From: Chara braunii | Taxonomy: Eukaryota > Streptophyta > Charophyceae > Charales > Characeae | Direction of reading: 5' to 3' | Length of the DNA: 29,474 nucleotides | Assembly (NCBI GenBank): GCA_003427395.1 | Contig: BFEA01000366.1 | Span: 221,711 to 251,184 of the forward strand | Shown: piece by piece, positions 1 to 10,014 of the stretch | How the letters are laid out: each line of letters begins with the position of its first letter | How positions within the stretch are numbered: position 1 is the first letter of the stretch | Program-made: the position numbers and the translations under genes | The notes under the pieces: generated by a model | Database searches by the model: none | The model's input: only the letters and a program-made list of their open reading frames with translations | Told to the model about the DNA's origin: nothing

Positions 1-640
1 AATGTTGTAATGCAGCCCTGAACATACATCATCATCATCGTTTCATAGTGTGAATGGGTCTGGCGCTTCACACAGGAAGACAGCGCCAGCCCAGAGCATG
101 CACAGACGAGGAGGAAGGGGATAGACGAAGAGGAGGGGGAAGATGGGAATGTCGTCAACACCAAGTCTTCGGCACAAGCCCAAATAGTCCCTCGTAAAAC
201 TGTCTGAATCCCAAANGTCAAGTCTGGATCCAATGTCGTCAAGTCTCAAGTCACAACTCTGTCTCTCTCTGTCGTAGTNTGAGAAGTCAGGTGGCGAGAG
301 GGTGAGAGGAGAAGGTGGACTTAGAAGAGGAAGAAGAAGAACTCTCTCTCTCTCTCTGTCCAGAACTAACCTGTGAAGTTGGCGCCTTGATGCTGGTATC
401 ACGAAGATGGAGCTGGAGCGATGGCGCCACAGGTAAGTAACGCTGGCCTCCGCCAGCCTCTCTCCACTCTACGACCTACTACCTACCAGCGCCCAGCGNT
501 GAAGACTACAGCTACAGCTATGGCGCCCAGCGCCGAAGACTACAGCTAGCGCTACCACTACTGCCTAACGCTGAAGACTACTGCAGCGCTCCTCCTNAGT
601 GCTGCGGCCGAATCCTGAAGACTACTCTGCCTACTGACTC
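1..640. other. No gene seen; degenerate short repeats
   Basis: I find no supportable gene here. A minus-strand open stretch at 43-402 is rich in Leu, Arg and Ser, contains unknown bases, and reads through a CT-rich tract near 341-358, so it looks like low-complexity DNA. From 497 to 640 a degenerate tandem repeat carries the core GAAGACTAC at about 501, 535, 573 and 617, spaced 34 to 44 bases apart and joined by variable AGCGCT/CTACAGC linkers. Confidence 0.5.
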
Positions 641-849
641 TCCTCCGTGAAGTGCATGGGACTCCCTATGTACTACACGGCCTGCCTCCTGACTGAAGGG
701 CGAGGCAGTCCAGGAGGCTGTTCTTGCCAATGCCGCAGGGAGTCAGGGGCTGCCGCTGCAACTCCTGCTTGTGGCTGTCGTGGGAAACAAGCTAAAGATA
801 GCCTGTTTCCGAAACCCTGGTTTTGTGCCTGGGTAGGTCGATCTTATGA

Positions 850-1035
850 GGGCCCGAAAGTGGCCCTCCGTTTCAGGCTGAAAAGCCTCAGGTTTAAAAG
901 CCCTGATATAGGCTGAAAATGAGATAGGGCCTGCAGGCCCTCGTTTTTCAGCATCCAGGCTGAAATGAACGGGGCCTGTAAGCCCTAAGTTTTAGGCTTT
1001 TAGGCTGAATGTCCGGGACNGGCCCTGTAGGCCCG
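850..1035. repeat. Degenerate GGGCCTGYAGGCCC / AGGCTGAA repeat
   Basis: Palindromic cores of the type GGGCCTGCAGGCCC recur with variations near 927, 975 and 1020. They alternate with AGGCTGAA or AGGCTTTTAGGCTGAA near 877, 911, 957 and 990. The spacing is about 40-50 bases. The stretch is strand-symmetric and has no open frame that resembles a protein. It lies directly upstream of the LINE-A fragment. Confidence 0.5.
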
Positions 1036-1199
1036 TGTGGCTACGTAGTATGCCACACCAACACAGTCTTCAGGTGCCACAATCGCTACCTCCGTATACT
1101 TGCTCTCTCCTTGAACATCGAAGTGCTACTTTCACTTCATGGATCACTCACCACCAAGCACAAACTCTCTTCTACAAACGTCCCAGACAACAGTCCGAT

Positions 1200-2343
1200 T
1201 TGAATTTTGAACAAACGTTGTTCGAAAACCCGCCCATGCTTCATCAGGATGGGAGTTACTTTGTGGCTACGGAGGGAACGGGCAACTTTGGTTTGAGCTG
1301 GATAAAGAAAGGAGTGTTGCAGCTCAGGGACACTTGGGATGAAGCACGCTCCACTTTTTTGGACAATACTCATATGAGAAGGGCGCTCCCTAGAATACGA
1401 AATGTTGCATCAATTATGCAGAGCTCCAGCGGGCTATCCCAGACTCATGGATTAGAATGCTACAAAAATGGAACACTCGGCAGGGACCTAGCTCAGGAAC
1501 AAGGACCAGCCCAACGAAGTGTTGGAGGTTTTAGGCCCGGATTTGGCCTCGGGTCTCAGGGTCCAGAGTTGGAAACACTCAGCTCTAGGACGGAACCTTG
1601 GCCAGCTGACTTTGGTGGACACCAACTGTCAAATCGATAACACGAGGGATATGGAGGACGTTCGCGTCCACACCCAAACAGCCAAATGAGGTAAACAAAC
1701 GGCTATACTACTATGGGAGGCGACATCGTTCAGAGTCGAACCTCTGCTGATGGGATGGGAAAGTCCTTTGAACCAGGGTGAATATGTGCCTCTCTATCAA
1801 TATCGACCCAAAGTAGGAGTACAACTGCAACAAAAGAGATCGAAGAAAAAGCCGCTGGCACTGGCTTTGGGACAGGCAGGGGCACAACAAGTGACAGGGT
1901 ACACAGTGCAAGGCCTAGGTAAGCTGTGACAGGCGCTATTGAAGTTCTCTGTGCAGAAGCAGACTAACATAATGTCGCTGGAATCCTTAATGGTTACAGC
2001 AACATCAATGTGGCGCCACAGACCAATGGATGCTTACTGGACTCTTACATGCAAACCTGGCATATTCCTCTGGATGGGGCTACGTGGCCTTTTGCTGTAG
2101 AGGTGTGTTAATGGAAGTTATATGGATGGCGAGGAATGCAAGGGTCTTCAAAAGCAAAGACATGCCCAAAGTTCAGCAGCAGAAGATGATCAAACAAGGA
2201 ATACCGAGGGTAGTGCAAGCAGACTGCCACAGAAAGAATGTTATATGGTTTCAAAGAACTTGGGCGTCAAAGGATAGACTAGCGACAGTTAATGCTGAAG
2301 GTCATATTTCGCTATGTTCCTGGTTGTCGGATTCGCACGATTA
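1200..2343 (+). pseudogene. LINE-A ORF2 C-terminal remnant
   Basis: Reading near 1290-1420 gives SWIKKGVLQLRD followed by a Trp/Asp-rich stretch and IRNVASI. This matches the spacer between the RT and the C-terminal zinc region of plant L1 ORF2, and aligns with QWVKKGVIQVKD in LINE-B near 27030. At 1421 the frame changes and gives AIPDSWIRMLQKW, comparable with IPLSWVRKM in LINE-B. A later frame at 2030-2343 reads EVIWMARNARVFKS, like the Trp-Arg-Asn tail motif (I/LWxxRNxRVF) common at the end of plant LINE ORF2. At least two frameshifts and several stops break it. RT and endonuclease are absent. Confidence 0.7.
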
Positions 2344-2896
2344 AGCAAGTGATGTTACATAGTACCTCAGGTTACATAGTACCCAAAGTTAACAATTGAA
2401 ATAGGATCATTAGAAACCATGGGTCGTTTAGGTTTAGTTGTCTATGGTTACTAGGCAGCGTCAGGACTGACAGAGAAGGTCAGGCTGTGCTTAATTAAAG
2501 GATTAAAACATTTAAGGTATCCCTCTTTGGTTTGTCATAGATAACTTACTGTAGTTTGGGATCCCCTCCCAATGCGTTATAAGAGTACTTCGTTATGGGG
2601 AAGGGAGGTCCACATCGAACCACTGACTGCAAAAGCAGTCCCCTTTTTATACGTGCTTCAAGCTGCTTTAATTGAAAGTTCTTTGGAGATCTTTGGATTT
2701 ATTTTAGGACGCCGGACCCGGTTTCCGGCAGTAGAGTTGAGGAATTATGAGCAGTGGGTGGGTCTTCGAGCTTGGCTCGTAAGCAAAACTGGTTGAGGCT
2801 GCCAGGATAACTCCGGGTCGAATCGTGAGGTCTCCGGCCTCGTCCCATAGTTTTCTTGCAATATATATTGAAGCTTTCCAAAAAAAAAAAAAAAAA
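2344..2896 (+). other. LINE-A 3' UTR and poly(A)
   Basis: About 540 bases of non-coding sequence follow the last ORF2 remnant and end in A16 (2881-2896), as expected for an L1-type insertion. A short hairpin at 2711-2729 has a counterpart in LINE-B. No clear AATAAA precedes the A run. Confidence 0.65.
2711..2729 (+). promoter_or_regulatory. Conserved LINE 3' hairpin (LINE-A copy)
   Basis: GCCGGA and TCCGGC form a perfect 6-bp stem around a 7-base loop, CCCGGTT. The 25-nt context is the same as in LINE-B (28642-28666) except for three bases, all in the stem and all compatible with pairing. Some LINEs are known to need a 3'-end stem-loop for recognition by their RT. That role here is inferred. 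Confidence 0.6.
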
Positions 2897-4612
2897 CCTA
2901 TTAAGTTTTAACTGTCAAAAACCGTCCTAAAAAAAAAATTGCGCTAAGTTTCAAAAAAGTGAACCGGGTAAGGCGCTGCGAACTGCGGTGCCAAATCGGC
3001 ATAATCCCCAAAATCCCCATAAATATTGTCCAGGGATAGTCACACCAGGATCTTATTTCCCCAAACTACTTTGGGCATACTCGCACGAGGACTTTTCTAA
3101 ATGTATCTGACTGCATTTGCGGCCAGACCCAGATGAATCTGATTACAATTGTGTTTATAGCTTAGAGCAAAAGGTCCTTGTGTGAGTATGTCCTTAGGCT
3201 TTGAGCCTACGTTTTTTACTTCTGATAAAAATTGACATCCCACACGCCTCACACGGTACCCCGGGTCTTGGCAAACAAAAAAAAAAACGGTTGTTTCTTC
3301 TCTAAAAAAAAACCAGTTGTTTCTTCTCTGGAACGGTTGCACGCAGCCACCGCCATGACCATAGGTGATACGGTTCTGGAAAAGTCCTGGCGCCAAGTTC
3401 CACTAGCGGAGGTTTAGTTTGTCGCCCCACTACTGTGCAGCGTGGCGTGCCAACGAGTGACATTGCTGCTCAGTGGGACAGTATTTCATTTCTTCTTTTT
3501 TTTTGCTCGGAGGGACTTCTGAGATGTAAAAGTAAAAAGGACGAAAATTGCACTTTGCTGCATCTATACACCATGGGGACCATGTCCCACTAGCTCCGTT
3601 GACCTAGGTCAAAGTTTGGTTTTCGACGATGTGTGACTTAAGGCGACAACGGAGATGCACGTGCACGTAGTCCAAGTCATCTATCGGTTTGTTTTTTAAT
3701 AAAAAAGGCAATAGAGACTATGGTTGCTTTCTCTTACAACAAAAACCAGAAGTAAATACTTTCTCTTGAATACTACTCCCCCTACGCTCACCACTTTCCG
3801 TTGAGCTAGCTGTCTCCTTTTTTCGAGACAGCCAGCTCAACGATGCTCTTGTTACCCCAAAAGGTATTTTTGTAGAGAAATTGTACGAGTCTCCTTCCGT
3901 TTGCCATTTTTGTATGGGATTCTAGCAACTCTTCATTTTCTGCTATGGAAGTGCATGTAATGAATCCCAGTCTGGCAGATACTCAAAAGTTGTCAAACAT
4001 TAGTAGTTTCATTATCTACATCAAAGTCTCCAAATCGTGAAGTGAAATCTCAAACAGTATTCCATTACCATCAAAGAAGAGAGTCGAGGGGGAACAGACA
4101 AAGGAGAAGATGAAAGATCACACAATAATAATCCCTTCAGATCCCTCCCCTTCTCCGGGCTTCTTCCCTCTCCACGTCAACAATGATAATGAGTATATTC
4201 CTTATCACACACAATAGTGCCACGTAGCACTTTATCTCGTGAAGACCATGAAGACATAGCAAATTTCAGTGATGACGTCAATCTCAAGTGAGTACCCGAT
4301 CTCCTTCATCCACAGATCTCAATCTTCCTCCTCCTCGCAACCAGTCACCTCATAACAAGCTATTCGTGAAAAGTGGACCAAAACAAAAGTCCAGTTTGCA
4401 AAGTCCACAATGTTTTACATAGAAAACTATTTTCGGTCAAACACAATGTGACTCGACGCTCATATGTCACCACAACTTTGACGAAAACCTATTTTTAGCA
4501 AAATGGAAAAGCTTGTTGAAAAAAAAAAAAAAAAAAAAGATTTTTAAAGAAAATTTAAGGATAGTCACTGTTGTGGTTATAAGAAGAGGTATCCCCAATG
4601 GAACTGCGAAGA
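2897..4612. other. Unassigned intergenic stretch
   Basis: I see no gene in these 1.7 kb. There is an imperfect tandem repeat at about 3277-3330, in which an A-run is followed by GGTTGTTTCTTCTCT or AGTTGTTTCTTCTCT. There is also a strong hairpin (listed separately) and an A-run of about 20 near 4519. Short open frames here are under 100 codons and resemble nothing I know. Confidence 0.5.
3799..3842. other. 18-bp hairpin with 8-base T-rich loop
   Basis: CGTTGAGCT-A-GCTGTCTC pairs with GAGACAGC-C-AGCTCAACG, giving 17 Watson-Crick pairs and one A/C mismatch around the loop CTTTTTTC. No other gene feature surrounds it. The stem is short for a plant miRNA precursor. Its function is unknown. Confidence 0.7.
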
Positions 4613-4787
4613 CAATGAAGCAGGAAAAGGGCCCCGCGTGCAGGGGCCCCTACATGCATAGGGAGGGGTGCATGCATAGAGGGCCCCCCATATATATAGG
4701 GGGTCCACTATATGCATATAGGGCCGCTTACATGGGGGCCCAGGGGGGGGGCCTGCAAGGACCCCCGCATATGGGGGGACCCCTGCA
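4613..4787. repeat. Self-complementary tetramer array, left part
   Basis: The stretch is made almost wholly of strand-symmetric words (GGGGCCCC, ATGCAT, CATATATATA, TGCA) in irregular order. Reading either strand gives similar Gly-Gly-Pro-Tyr-Met peptides, which is a sign of strand symmetry rather than coding. A longer stretch of the same kind lies just beyond the 3' LTR (18977-19390), so the LTR element probably inserted into a single array. Confidence 0.7.
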
Positions 4788-5690
4788 TGTGACGAACCAA
4801 TTCCCAAACCCGTGCTATCTTTCGTACCCCTTTTTGGTTGTATCATACCAACCCCATAAAAACCCCGTTTCGTTTTCTTGATTTTGGGTACCACTTTTTT
4901 TTGGCCCCCATCTTTCGGAAGCTTTTTCGACTCCCGGGTTCTGCTTTTCCTTTCTGCAATTCGGGAAATACATAGGAAATTACGTGCGCCTTAGCAAACA
5001 CACTGGGAATTGGGCTCGGCAGTTGGGAATTCCGGGATAAGTGGAACATCGACGTGTCCTTTTCGTGTATGTGAATGTTCTTGGTCGCGTCGGGGAGAAC
5101 TCTCGGAATTTTGTGTGAATACGAATAGGCATAGGACTTTTCTTTTCCCGCGTCGCTCTTTCGCGCACGGATATGGTGATTTCAATTTTGAATTAGGCTG
5201 TAACTGTTTCGGTGCCTTTTTCTCTTTTTTGTTTACGGCACCGCGCGTGCCAAGCTTTCTCCTCTCTGTCCCCCGCATCGCTCCCTCCCGCGCTCCTTTC
5301 CCCTTCTCCCTCCTCTTTCTCTCGCCCCGTAACTGTTTTCTTTCTCTCTCTCCCTCTCCNGCCTTGNTCTCTGCGCNCCCCTTTTCCTTTCTTGATCATC
5401 TGAATNTTGGACCCGTCTTGCGCCACTTCTCGCGCCTTTTTCTCCCCTCACCCTCTGAGTCTGGCGCCCGACGCCCGGTCGATCCATCGATAACTCCCGC
5501 TCGCTATTCAGGTTCGTGGATCAATAGGACCTTCCTATTGCGTGGCGAATTTGATTGGTTGAACCTTGAGTTTCGAGGGATCAACATGGCATTCGTAGAG
5601 CATTCTTCTCAAAGTCTTCTCCTCCTGCTTCTCCTCTTACACCTCAGCTTTCCCGTCGCTCTCTCCCCCTTCTATCTCCCCTGTCGCAAC

Positions 5691-5697
5691 TATAAAA
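5691..5697 (+). promoter_or_regulatory. TATA box of the 5' LTR
   Basis: TATAAAA follows a CT-rich stretch (TCGCAACTATAAAACCTGC). If used, it would place the transcription start about 30 bases downstream, near 5720. This would define a U3 of about 0.9 kb and leave an R-U5 leader of about 1.8 kb before the primer binding site. It is preserved in the 3' LTR at 17116. Confidence 0.6.
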
Positions 5698-6626
5698 CCT
5701 GCAAGCGCGTCCGCAAAGCTCTCTTACGTTCTCAACTCTCAAGCCAGCTTCCGGGAAGCAGTGGCTAGGCAGAGTGCTTGATGCGAGTCCAAAACTCATG
5801 TCGGGCTGACGATAGGCTGGCCGGTTGCGCGCTGGATCGCCACGACGGACTGTGGGATCTGGGTGAACCGTGTCGAGTCTACTACAGCGGGGTGACGATC
5901 ACAGTGGTGGGAGTTAGCACGCGGCGGCCGGGATCGTCGGTGCGGGTATGAGGATCGATGATTGGAGTTGAGTGAGTTATTGGCCCGGGGCCATATTGGA
6001 ATTAACGGTGAATGCGCCTTTGTTGTTGCGGATCTTTTTCTCTGAACTTCCCTCTTTTGGGTTGCGTCATCTCCTATCTAGACTCTCTCTCCCCCCTTCA
6101 CCTCCCCCTTCTACCTCTATCTTTGAATGATGATGTGTCTCGATGCTTCTCTCTCTCTCTCTTCCCCTCTTCTGGATGAGCATGAATCTGTATGCTTTCC
6201 TTGCGTGAAAGAACTTCTTCCCGAACTCTTCCATTAGTTTCCCGGGTAATCCTCTTGCGCAAGGACCCCGTCTTCTTGTCTTGTGAACGATGGATGCGTG
6301 TGTACTGTGCAAGCGATCCATCTTTTCCTGTGCATGGCTCATTTTTCGCATCTTCTACAGTGAATGAATGTATGGAAATGGGCGTCTCTTTAGCGTTGAT
6401 TAGACGATTGTCGTCGGGATTTTGTCCAAGAATGCAAGAGTGTTTACATCTGTGGCTTTAAGTGCACTGTGCATGCCATCTGCCTTATGCTGTCCGACAT
6501 CAGCAGCCGAACCACGAGGCGGCCTTGAGAAACAAGGCGTCGGGGATCAACATCGCGCTAGCAACCTAAACCTTAGCCGCGGACCAGTCCCTTAGTTATA
6601 TGCGTGATTGGACTGCTGAAGTGTCT

Positions 6627-6630
<4 letters not shown>

Positions 6631-6700
<70 letters not shown>
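6631..6700. repeat. (TC)35 microsatellite in the 5' LTR
   Basis: Seventy bases of pure TC. The 3' LTR carries a tract of exactly the same length at 18056-18125. Such tracts change length quickly, so equal length points to very recent sequence exchange or to an assembly effect. Confidence 0.95.
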
Positions 6701-6703
<3 letters not shown>

Positions 6704-6777
6704 TTGAAGAAAATTGTTTCTGAGTTGTGCGAGTGTTTTCTTTTCTTTTTGATGACGTCGCAAGGTCTCTATAATTG

Positions 6778-7297
6778 ATGGATATGTGGACTGGCCAGTA
6801 CCCTCCGATCGGGCACCAGCCTCCCGTACCTCCCGTCCCAACACGACCTTTTCCCTGTAACGAGGGAAGGACACGTGTATGTGAGTGGGACGTATGAGAA
6901 GTCGTTGCACAAATCGACGGACGATACTACTTCCCTCCGGCCAATCGTTGTTCAGGGTTCGTAGAGACTGGGTTTGTCATTATCAACACGCACTTCCCAC
7001 CCTACTCGATATTGTTGCCTTTCAACGAGTTGATCGTCATCCCGTGGACGGCTATGCACTGAATTCCAGTGTTTTGAGCGCTACGAATCCAGGGGTTTCC
7101 ACTACCATGAGCGGAGTGAAGACGAGCATAAAGAAAGAGCCACGCGGCTGAGACCATCCACGTCGGACTCGGATTTGACCATCGAACGACGACGAGATTT
7201 GATACGAAAACGAGACACGCGGAGCGTGCCAAAGCCTTTCCGTTCTAAACGACGGGTTGTGGCCCGGTGGGAAGCCCGACAATACTTTTTGGATTGA
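6778..7297 (+). pseudogene. Decayed ORF inside the 5' LTR
   Basis: From ATG at 6778 a frame opens with MDMWTGQYPPIGHQPPVPPV, is stopped by TGA at 6895, and continues in frame to about 7062. After a small deletion relative to the 3' LTR it continues in another frame (ERRRDLIRKRDTRS) to TGA at 7295-7297. The C-terminal third is very rich in Arg and Lys. The 3' LTR has CGA where this copy has the stop at 6895. The intact ancestor would have been roughly 175-180 residues. I recognise no family. It lies downstream of the TATA box and upstream of the primer binding site, so it would sit in the 5' leader of the element RNA. Confidence 0.45.
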
Positions 7298-7516
7298 ATT
7301 TGGATTTTTCTCTTTTCGCGCCGTGCCCGCGCGCACATTCTGCGACGCGCGAAAGCAATCGACTTGCTTCATTGGACCAACACGGGGGATTTTAGTTCCA
7401 TCTGTGTCCCCGCACTCAATTTCCAAAAATCCTTAGCACACCCCATCTTGCTGTTTTTCTGGGCCTCTTTCCGCACGCTTAACACTCCGAACGAAAGACA
7501 GCACAGGGCGTGAGGT

Positions 7517-7529
7517 TGGTATCGGAGCC
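7517..7529 (+). promoter_or_regulatory. Primer binding site (initiator Met tRNA type)
   Basis: TGGTATCGGAGCC differs by one base (G for A) from the usual plant retrotransposon PBS TGGTATCAGAGCC, the complement of the 3' end of initiator Met tRNA. It lies directly after the 5' LTR, as required for minus-strand priming. Confidence 0.85.
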
Positions 7530-7652
7530 GACGCGTGTCAGTTCTGATGAGAGTAAGTCGAACTGGCGAGAGGTAGGAGAGGCCCTCAACTAGCTCGTCG
7601 GGATCGCCTAGTGACCCGGTCTCAGCCTGGTGCGGCTGCACCCGCAGCACCA

Positions 7653-8952
7653 ATGGTGGACGGTACTAGGGTGATCGTTAGTATCCCCGCCCCCTTCCCA
7701 TTCTTCCCGAATCATACCCATCCCGGGGTTTGCCTAGAAGCTGTAGAAGCTCAAAACTACAGCGCAACCGATCTTCCTCACATTCTGACATTGCTACTCC
7801 GCAATACGTCGCATGACTGGCTTAGAAAACATGCGTGGGTAGATTGGGATACTTTCAAGCAAGCCTTCCTGGCTCGATTCGATACGGTCAGTGAAGATGC
7901 CGCCTGGTACGTGCTCAAAAATCGGCCACAAGGACCAGGGGAATTGTTACCCGATTTCGTCGATCGATTTTCAAACCACGCTGGACAAATCCGGGCGAGA
8001 CGAGAAATCCGCTCGAGATTTGTTCATCGACCACCTACGAAGTCGTACATTGAAAGGCAAACTGCAGAAAAAGGTCCCGCCGAAAACACACCAGTTATCG
8101 ACTATCATCACTAAAGCATTGGAACTAGACCTGGCTAACACAAAAAAGTATCTCAGCCAGGGAGACGAAAACATTACAGATACCATACGGGATGTAACGG
8201 CTAAAAGGCGATCATGGCTGCAACCTGTCGAACAGTTTTATCCCCGCCCAGACCATGACCTTCCTGGCGGGATCGTTTCCGATACCCCGCTTGCTTCTTC
8301 TTCCTCTCTCCCGGTGAATCAATTGATCGCAGTCGTTAAAAGTGGAATCTCACCCGAACCCTCCTCGTCGGCCATAACCAACTTACACCTTGCCCACATG
8401 ATCCATTCGGCCACTACCAAGCAGTCCGAATGGATGAGCAACTTGATCCAAATGCAATCCGCTCACATGGAACGGATGGAACAGATAATAAGTAGGCTAA
8501 TCAAGCCTAACTCGACCTCTTCTCGGTCGGCCCCCACATCATTTCCACTCTTACCTGCCCCGCCTGCTCCAGGATACGCACCTGAGTTCCCTCGCCTAGC
8601 CAATCCAGCCGGAAAGATCGAGTTTTTTCACTGCTAACAGCCTGGACATTTTGCCCGAGACTGCCCGCAGCCAAAACGTAGTCAACCCCCACCTGCGGCG
8701 GCCCCCGTAGCCCTGAATCAAGGACGAGTGGCCGCTTTGATGGATACAGCCCAGGGAGAAGAGTTTGTGGCATATGCCCCTGAGCAGCCTTCCCCCTCGA
8801 CGACAATGGCGTCGACATCAGGAGTTTTTCCCTCTGACGCTGCGGACATGGTCAATCCACTCAAATATCTTCATCTTGCAGGCATGGTCGGAGCAATCCG
8901 ATTGGGCCCTGATGATCTCGAATGGGTCGATCGCGAATCCAATCCTGGTCCG
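7653..8952 (+). pseudogene. Ty3/gypsy Gag (capsid and zinc knuckle)
   Basis: Gag coats the element RNA in the virus-like particle. The first ATG after the PBS in a Gag-like frame is at 7653. The capsid core reads WLRKHAWVDWDTFKQAFLAR and then FVDRF, the retrotrans_gag pattern (W-x2-F and aromatic spacing). A frameshift near 7970 moves the reading into the next frame, which then runs on through Pol. A CCHC knuckle near 8620-8660 ends in QPGHFARDC, but its first Cys is replaced by Phe and a TAA stop (8635-8637) follows its second Cys. The region after the knuckle (8660-8952) is Pro- and Ala-rich and holds a 2A-like motif. No Gag-Pol frameshift site is needed, since both lie in one frame. Confidence 0.85.
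8929..8952 (+). other. 2A-like motif DRESNPGP
   Basis: In the Gag-Pol frame the residues D-R-E-S-N-P-G-P fit the DxExNPGP signature of 2A ribosome-skipping peptides, except that Arg stands where Val or Ile is usual. It lies between the zinc knuckle and the protease, where separation of Gag from Pol products would be useful. Only eight residues support it, so chance is possible. Confidence 0.35.
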
Positions 8953-10014
8953 CAGTTCCGAACAGGAGAGGTTGACGTGCTACAAGCACTCAAACAACTA
9001 GATATTCGTGTTCCGATCCCGGTGGGACATATGCTCACCATATTTGAAGCGGCGAATGATAAACTTTTACAGCATTGCCAGAAAAATCAAAAGTGTTTCA
9101 CCTATCAACGCATACAACGGATGTTAAAGAAGAAGGAAGGAAACGAGGAAGTGGCACAACCCGAACCCGAAGCCGGCGAACCTGAGGCCGCACGAATAGC
9201 AGCGATCTCTTTAGTAGAGAAAGATCACTTCATATGAGCTCGGTCGGTGCTATGGAAAAGCGCGGAGTGTAATTCCGAGATTTGGGGCAAGCCGTTTAAC
9301 GCCCTTATCGACACAGGGTCTTCTGCAGTAGCCATATCATTAGACACTGTCAGAAAAATGGAACGACTCGGATCCATTCTTCCTCAATCTGGCAAAGACA
9401 ATTATGTCTCCGCCGATGAGGAAGCAATGAATATCGTAGGCATTATTGAAAACGTGGCTGTAAAGGTTGGACGAGTACACGTCCTGGTCAACGCGCTCGT
9501 GATAGATGTGCGCTCCTATTCTGTACTATTAGGATTGCCTTGGGCGATGGCAGTAGGCGCACGATTGCATTTCGATTCGAAACAACTGGTGCTCACTCAA
9601 ACTGGGGGAAAGCCCCAAACTGTCCCTTTGCGAATTTCCACCCGGACGATAAAACGAACCCCTAACTCGGCCCAAATAGGGATGATTAGATACATCAATC
9701 CCGATGAGTGTTCTTCCTCGGATATTGATAGTGGAATCAGGGAACAGGAATACGAAGAAGAGTTGCCTCGCGAAGATGAATGGAAGCACCTAGTTGAACT
9801 CTTCGAACACGAAGTTCCTGAAGAATTTCAAGTGTGCCCCGACCCTGCTCGAAGCTTCCACGTGGATTCAGGAGACAGCGTGCTTGCGCCTCCAGCAACT
9901 CAAGTTAGTCCTTCGGTCCTGTTTGGGGAACCTATATTACAAGTATCTGACTTGGCCGATGATTCGGAACCCTCTCGCACCTTGTACGAAGGAGCTCTCT
10001 CCTTACGAACGTGA
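8953..10014 (+). pseudogene. Retroviral-type aspartic protease region
   Basis: The catalytic motif reads FNALIDTGSSAVAIS at about 9298-9342 (Asp-Thr-Gly-Ser). About 70 residues later VLLGLPWAM gives the usual hydrophobic-Gly flap-end motif (ILG type). The protease cuts the Gag-Pol polyprotein during particle maturation. A linker of about 95 codons before it is acidic and Lys-rich. The in-frame TGA stops at 9235 and 10012 fit CGA-to-TGA changes. After the protease comes an acidic linker leading to RT. It shares its frame with the Gag C-terminus and RT. Confidence 0.85.

Larger units (their letters stand above)
1200..2896 (+). mobile_element. LINE-A: 5'-truncated L1-type LINE, 3' end only
   Basis: A decayed 3' fragment of a plant-type L1 non-LTR retrotransposon. 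It has coding remnants of the ORF2 C-terminal region (about 1200-2340), then a non-coding tail, then a run of 16 A at 2881-2896. The 5' limit is approximate and rests on where LINE-like reading begins. The fragment differs strongly from LINE-B (21491-28773) but shares with it protein patterns and a 3' hairpin. Confidence 0.75.
4788..7516 (+). repeat. 5' LTR
   Basis: The stretch matches 16207-18976 along nearly its whole length. It begins TGTGACGAACC and ends just before the primer binding site, in GGGCGTGAGGT. The 3' LTR runs on for 11 more bases (TGCGCGTCACA) that are missing here, so a small deletion at this edge is likely. It contains a TATA box, a (TC)35 tract and a decayed ORF. Four N bases lie at 5360-5406. 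Similarity to the 3' LTR is uneven: the middle is apparently identical and both flanks have diverged. Confidence 0.9.

Noticed and set aside
43-402. Minus-strand ORF of 119 codons
   Set aside because: It includes N bases and a CT-rich tract, has low-complexity composition, and shows no protein-like motif.
3097-3417. Overlapping ORFs of about 60-100 codons on both strands
   Set aside because: They run through A- and T-runs of a small tandem repeat and show no motif or conservation.
5193-5487. Several ORFs in the CT-rich part of the LTRs (also at 16618-16912)
   Set aside because: Both strands and several frames are open because of biased composition; N bases lie inside; no conserved protein pattern.
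6192-6461. 89-codon ORF identical in both LTRs (also 17617-17886)
   Set aside because: Identity reflects the identical DNA tract, not coding selection, and the minus strand is open too.
6596-6910. Minus-strand ORF with long Arg-Glu repeats
   Set aside because: It is only the translation of the (TC)35 microsatellite and its flanks.
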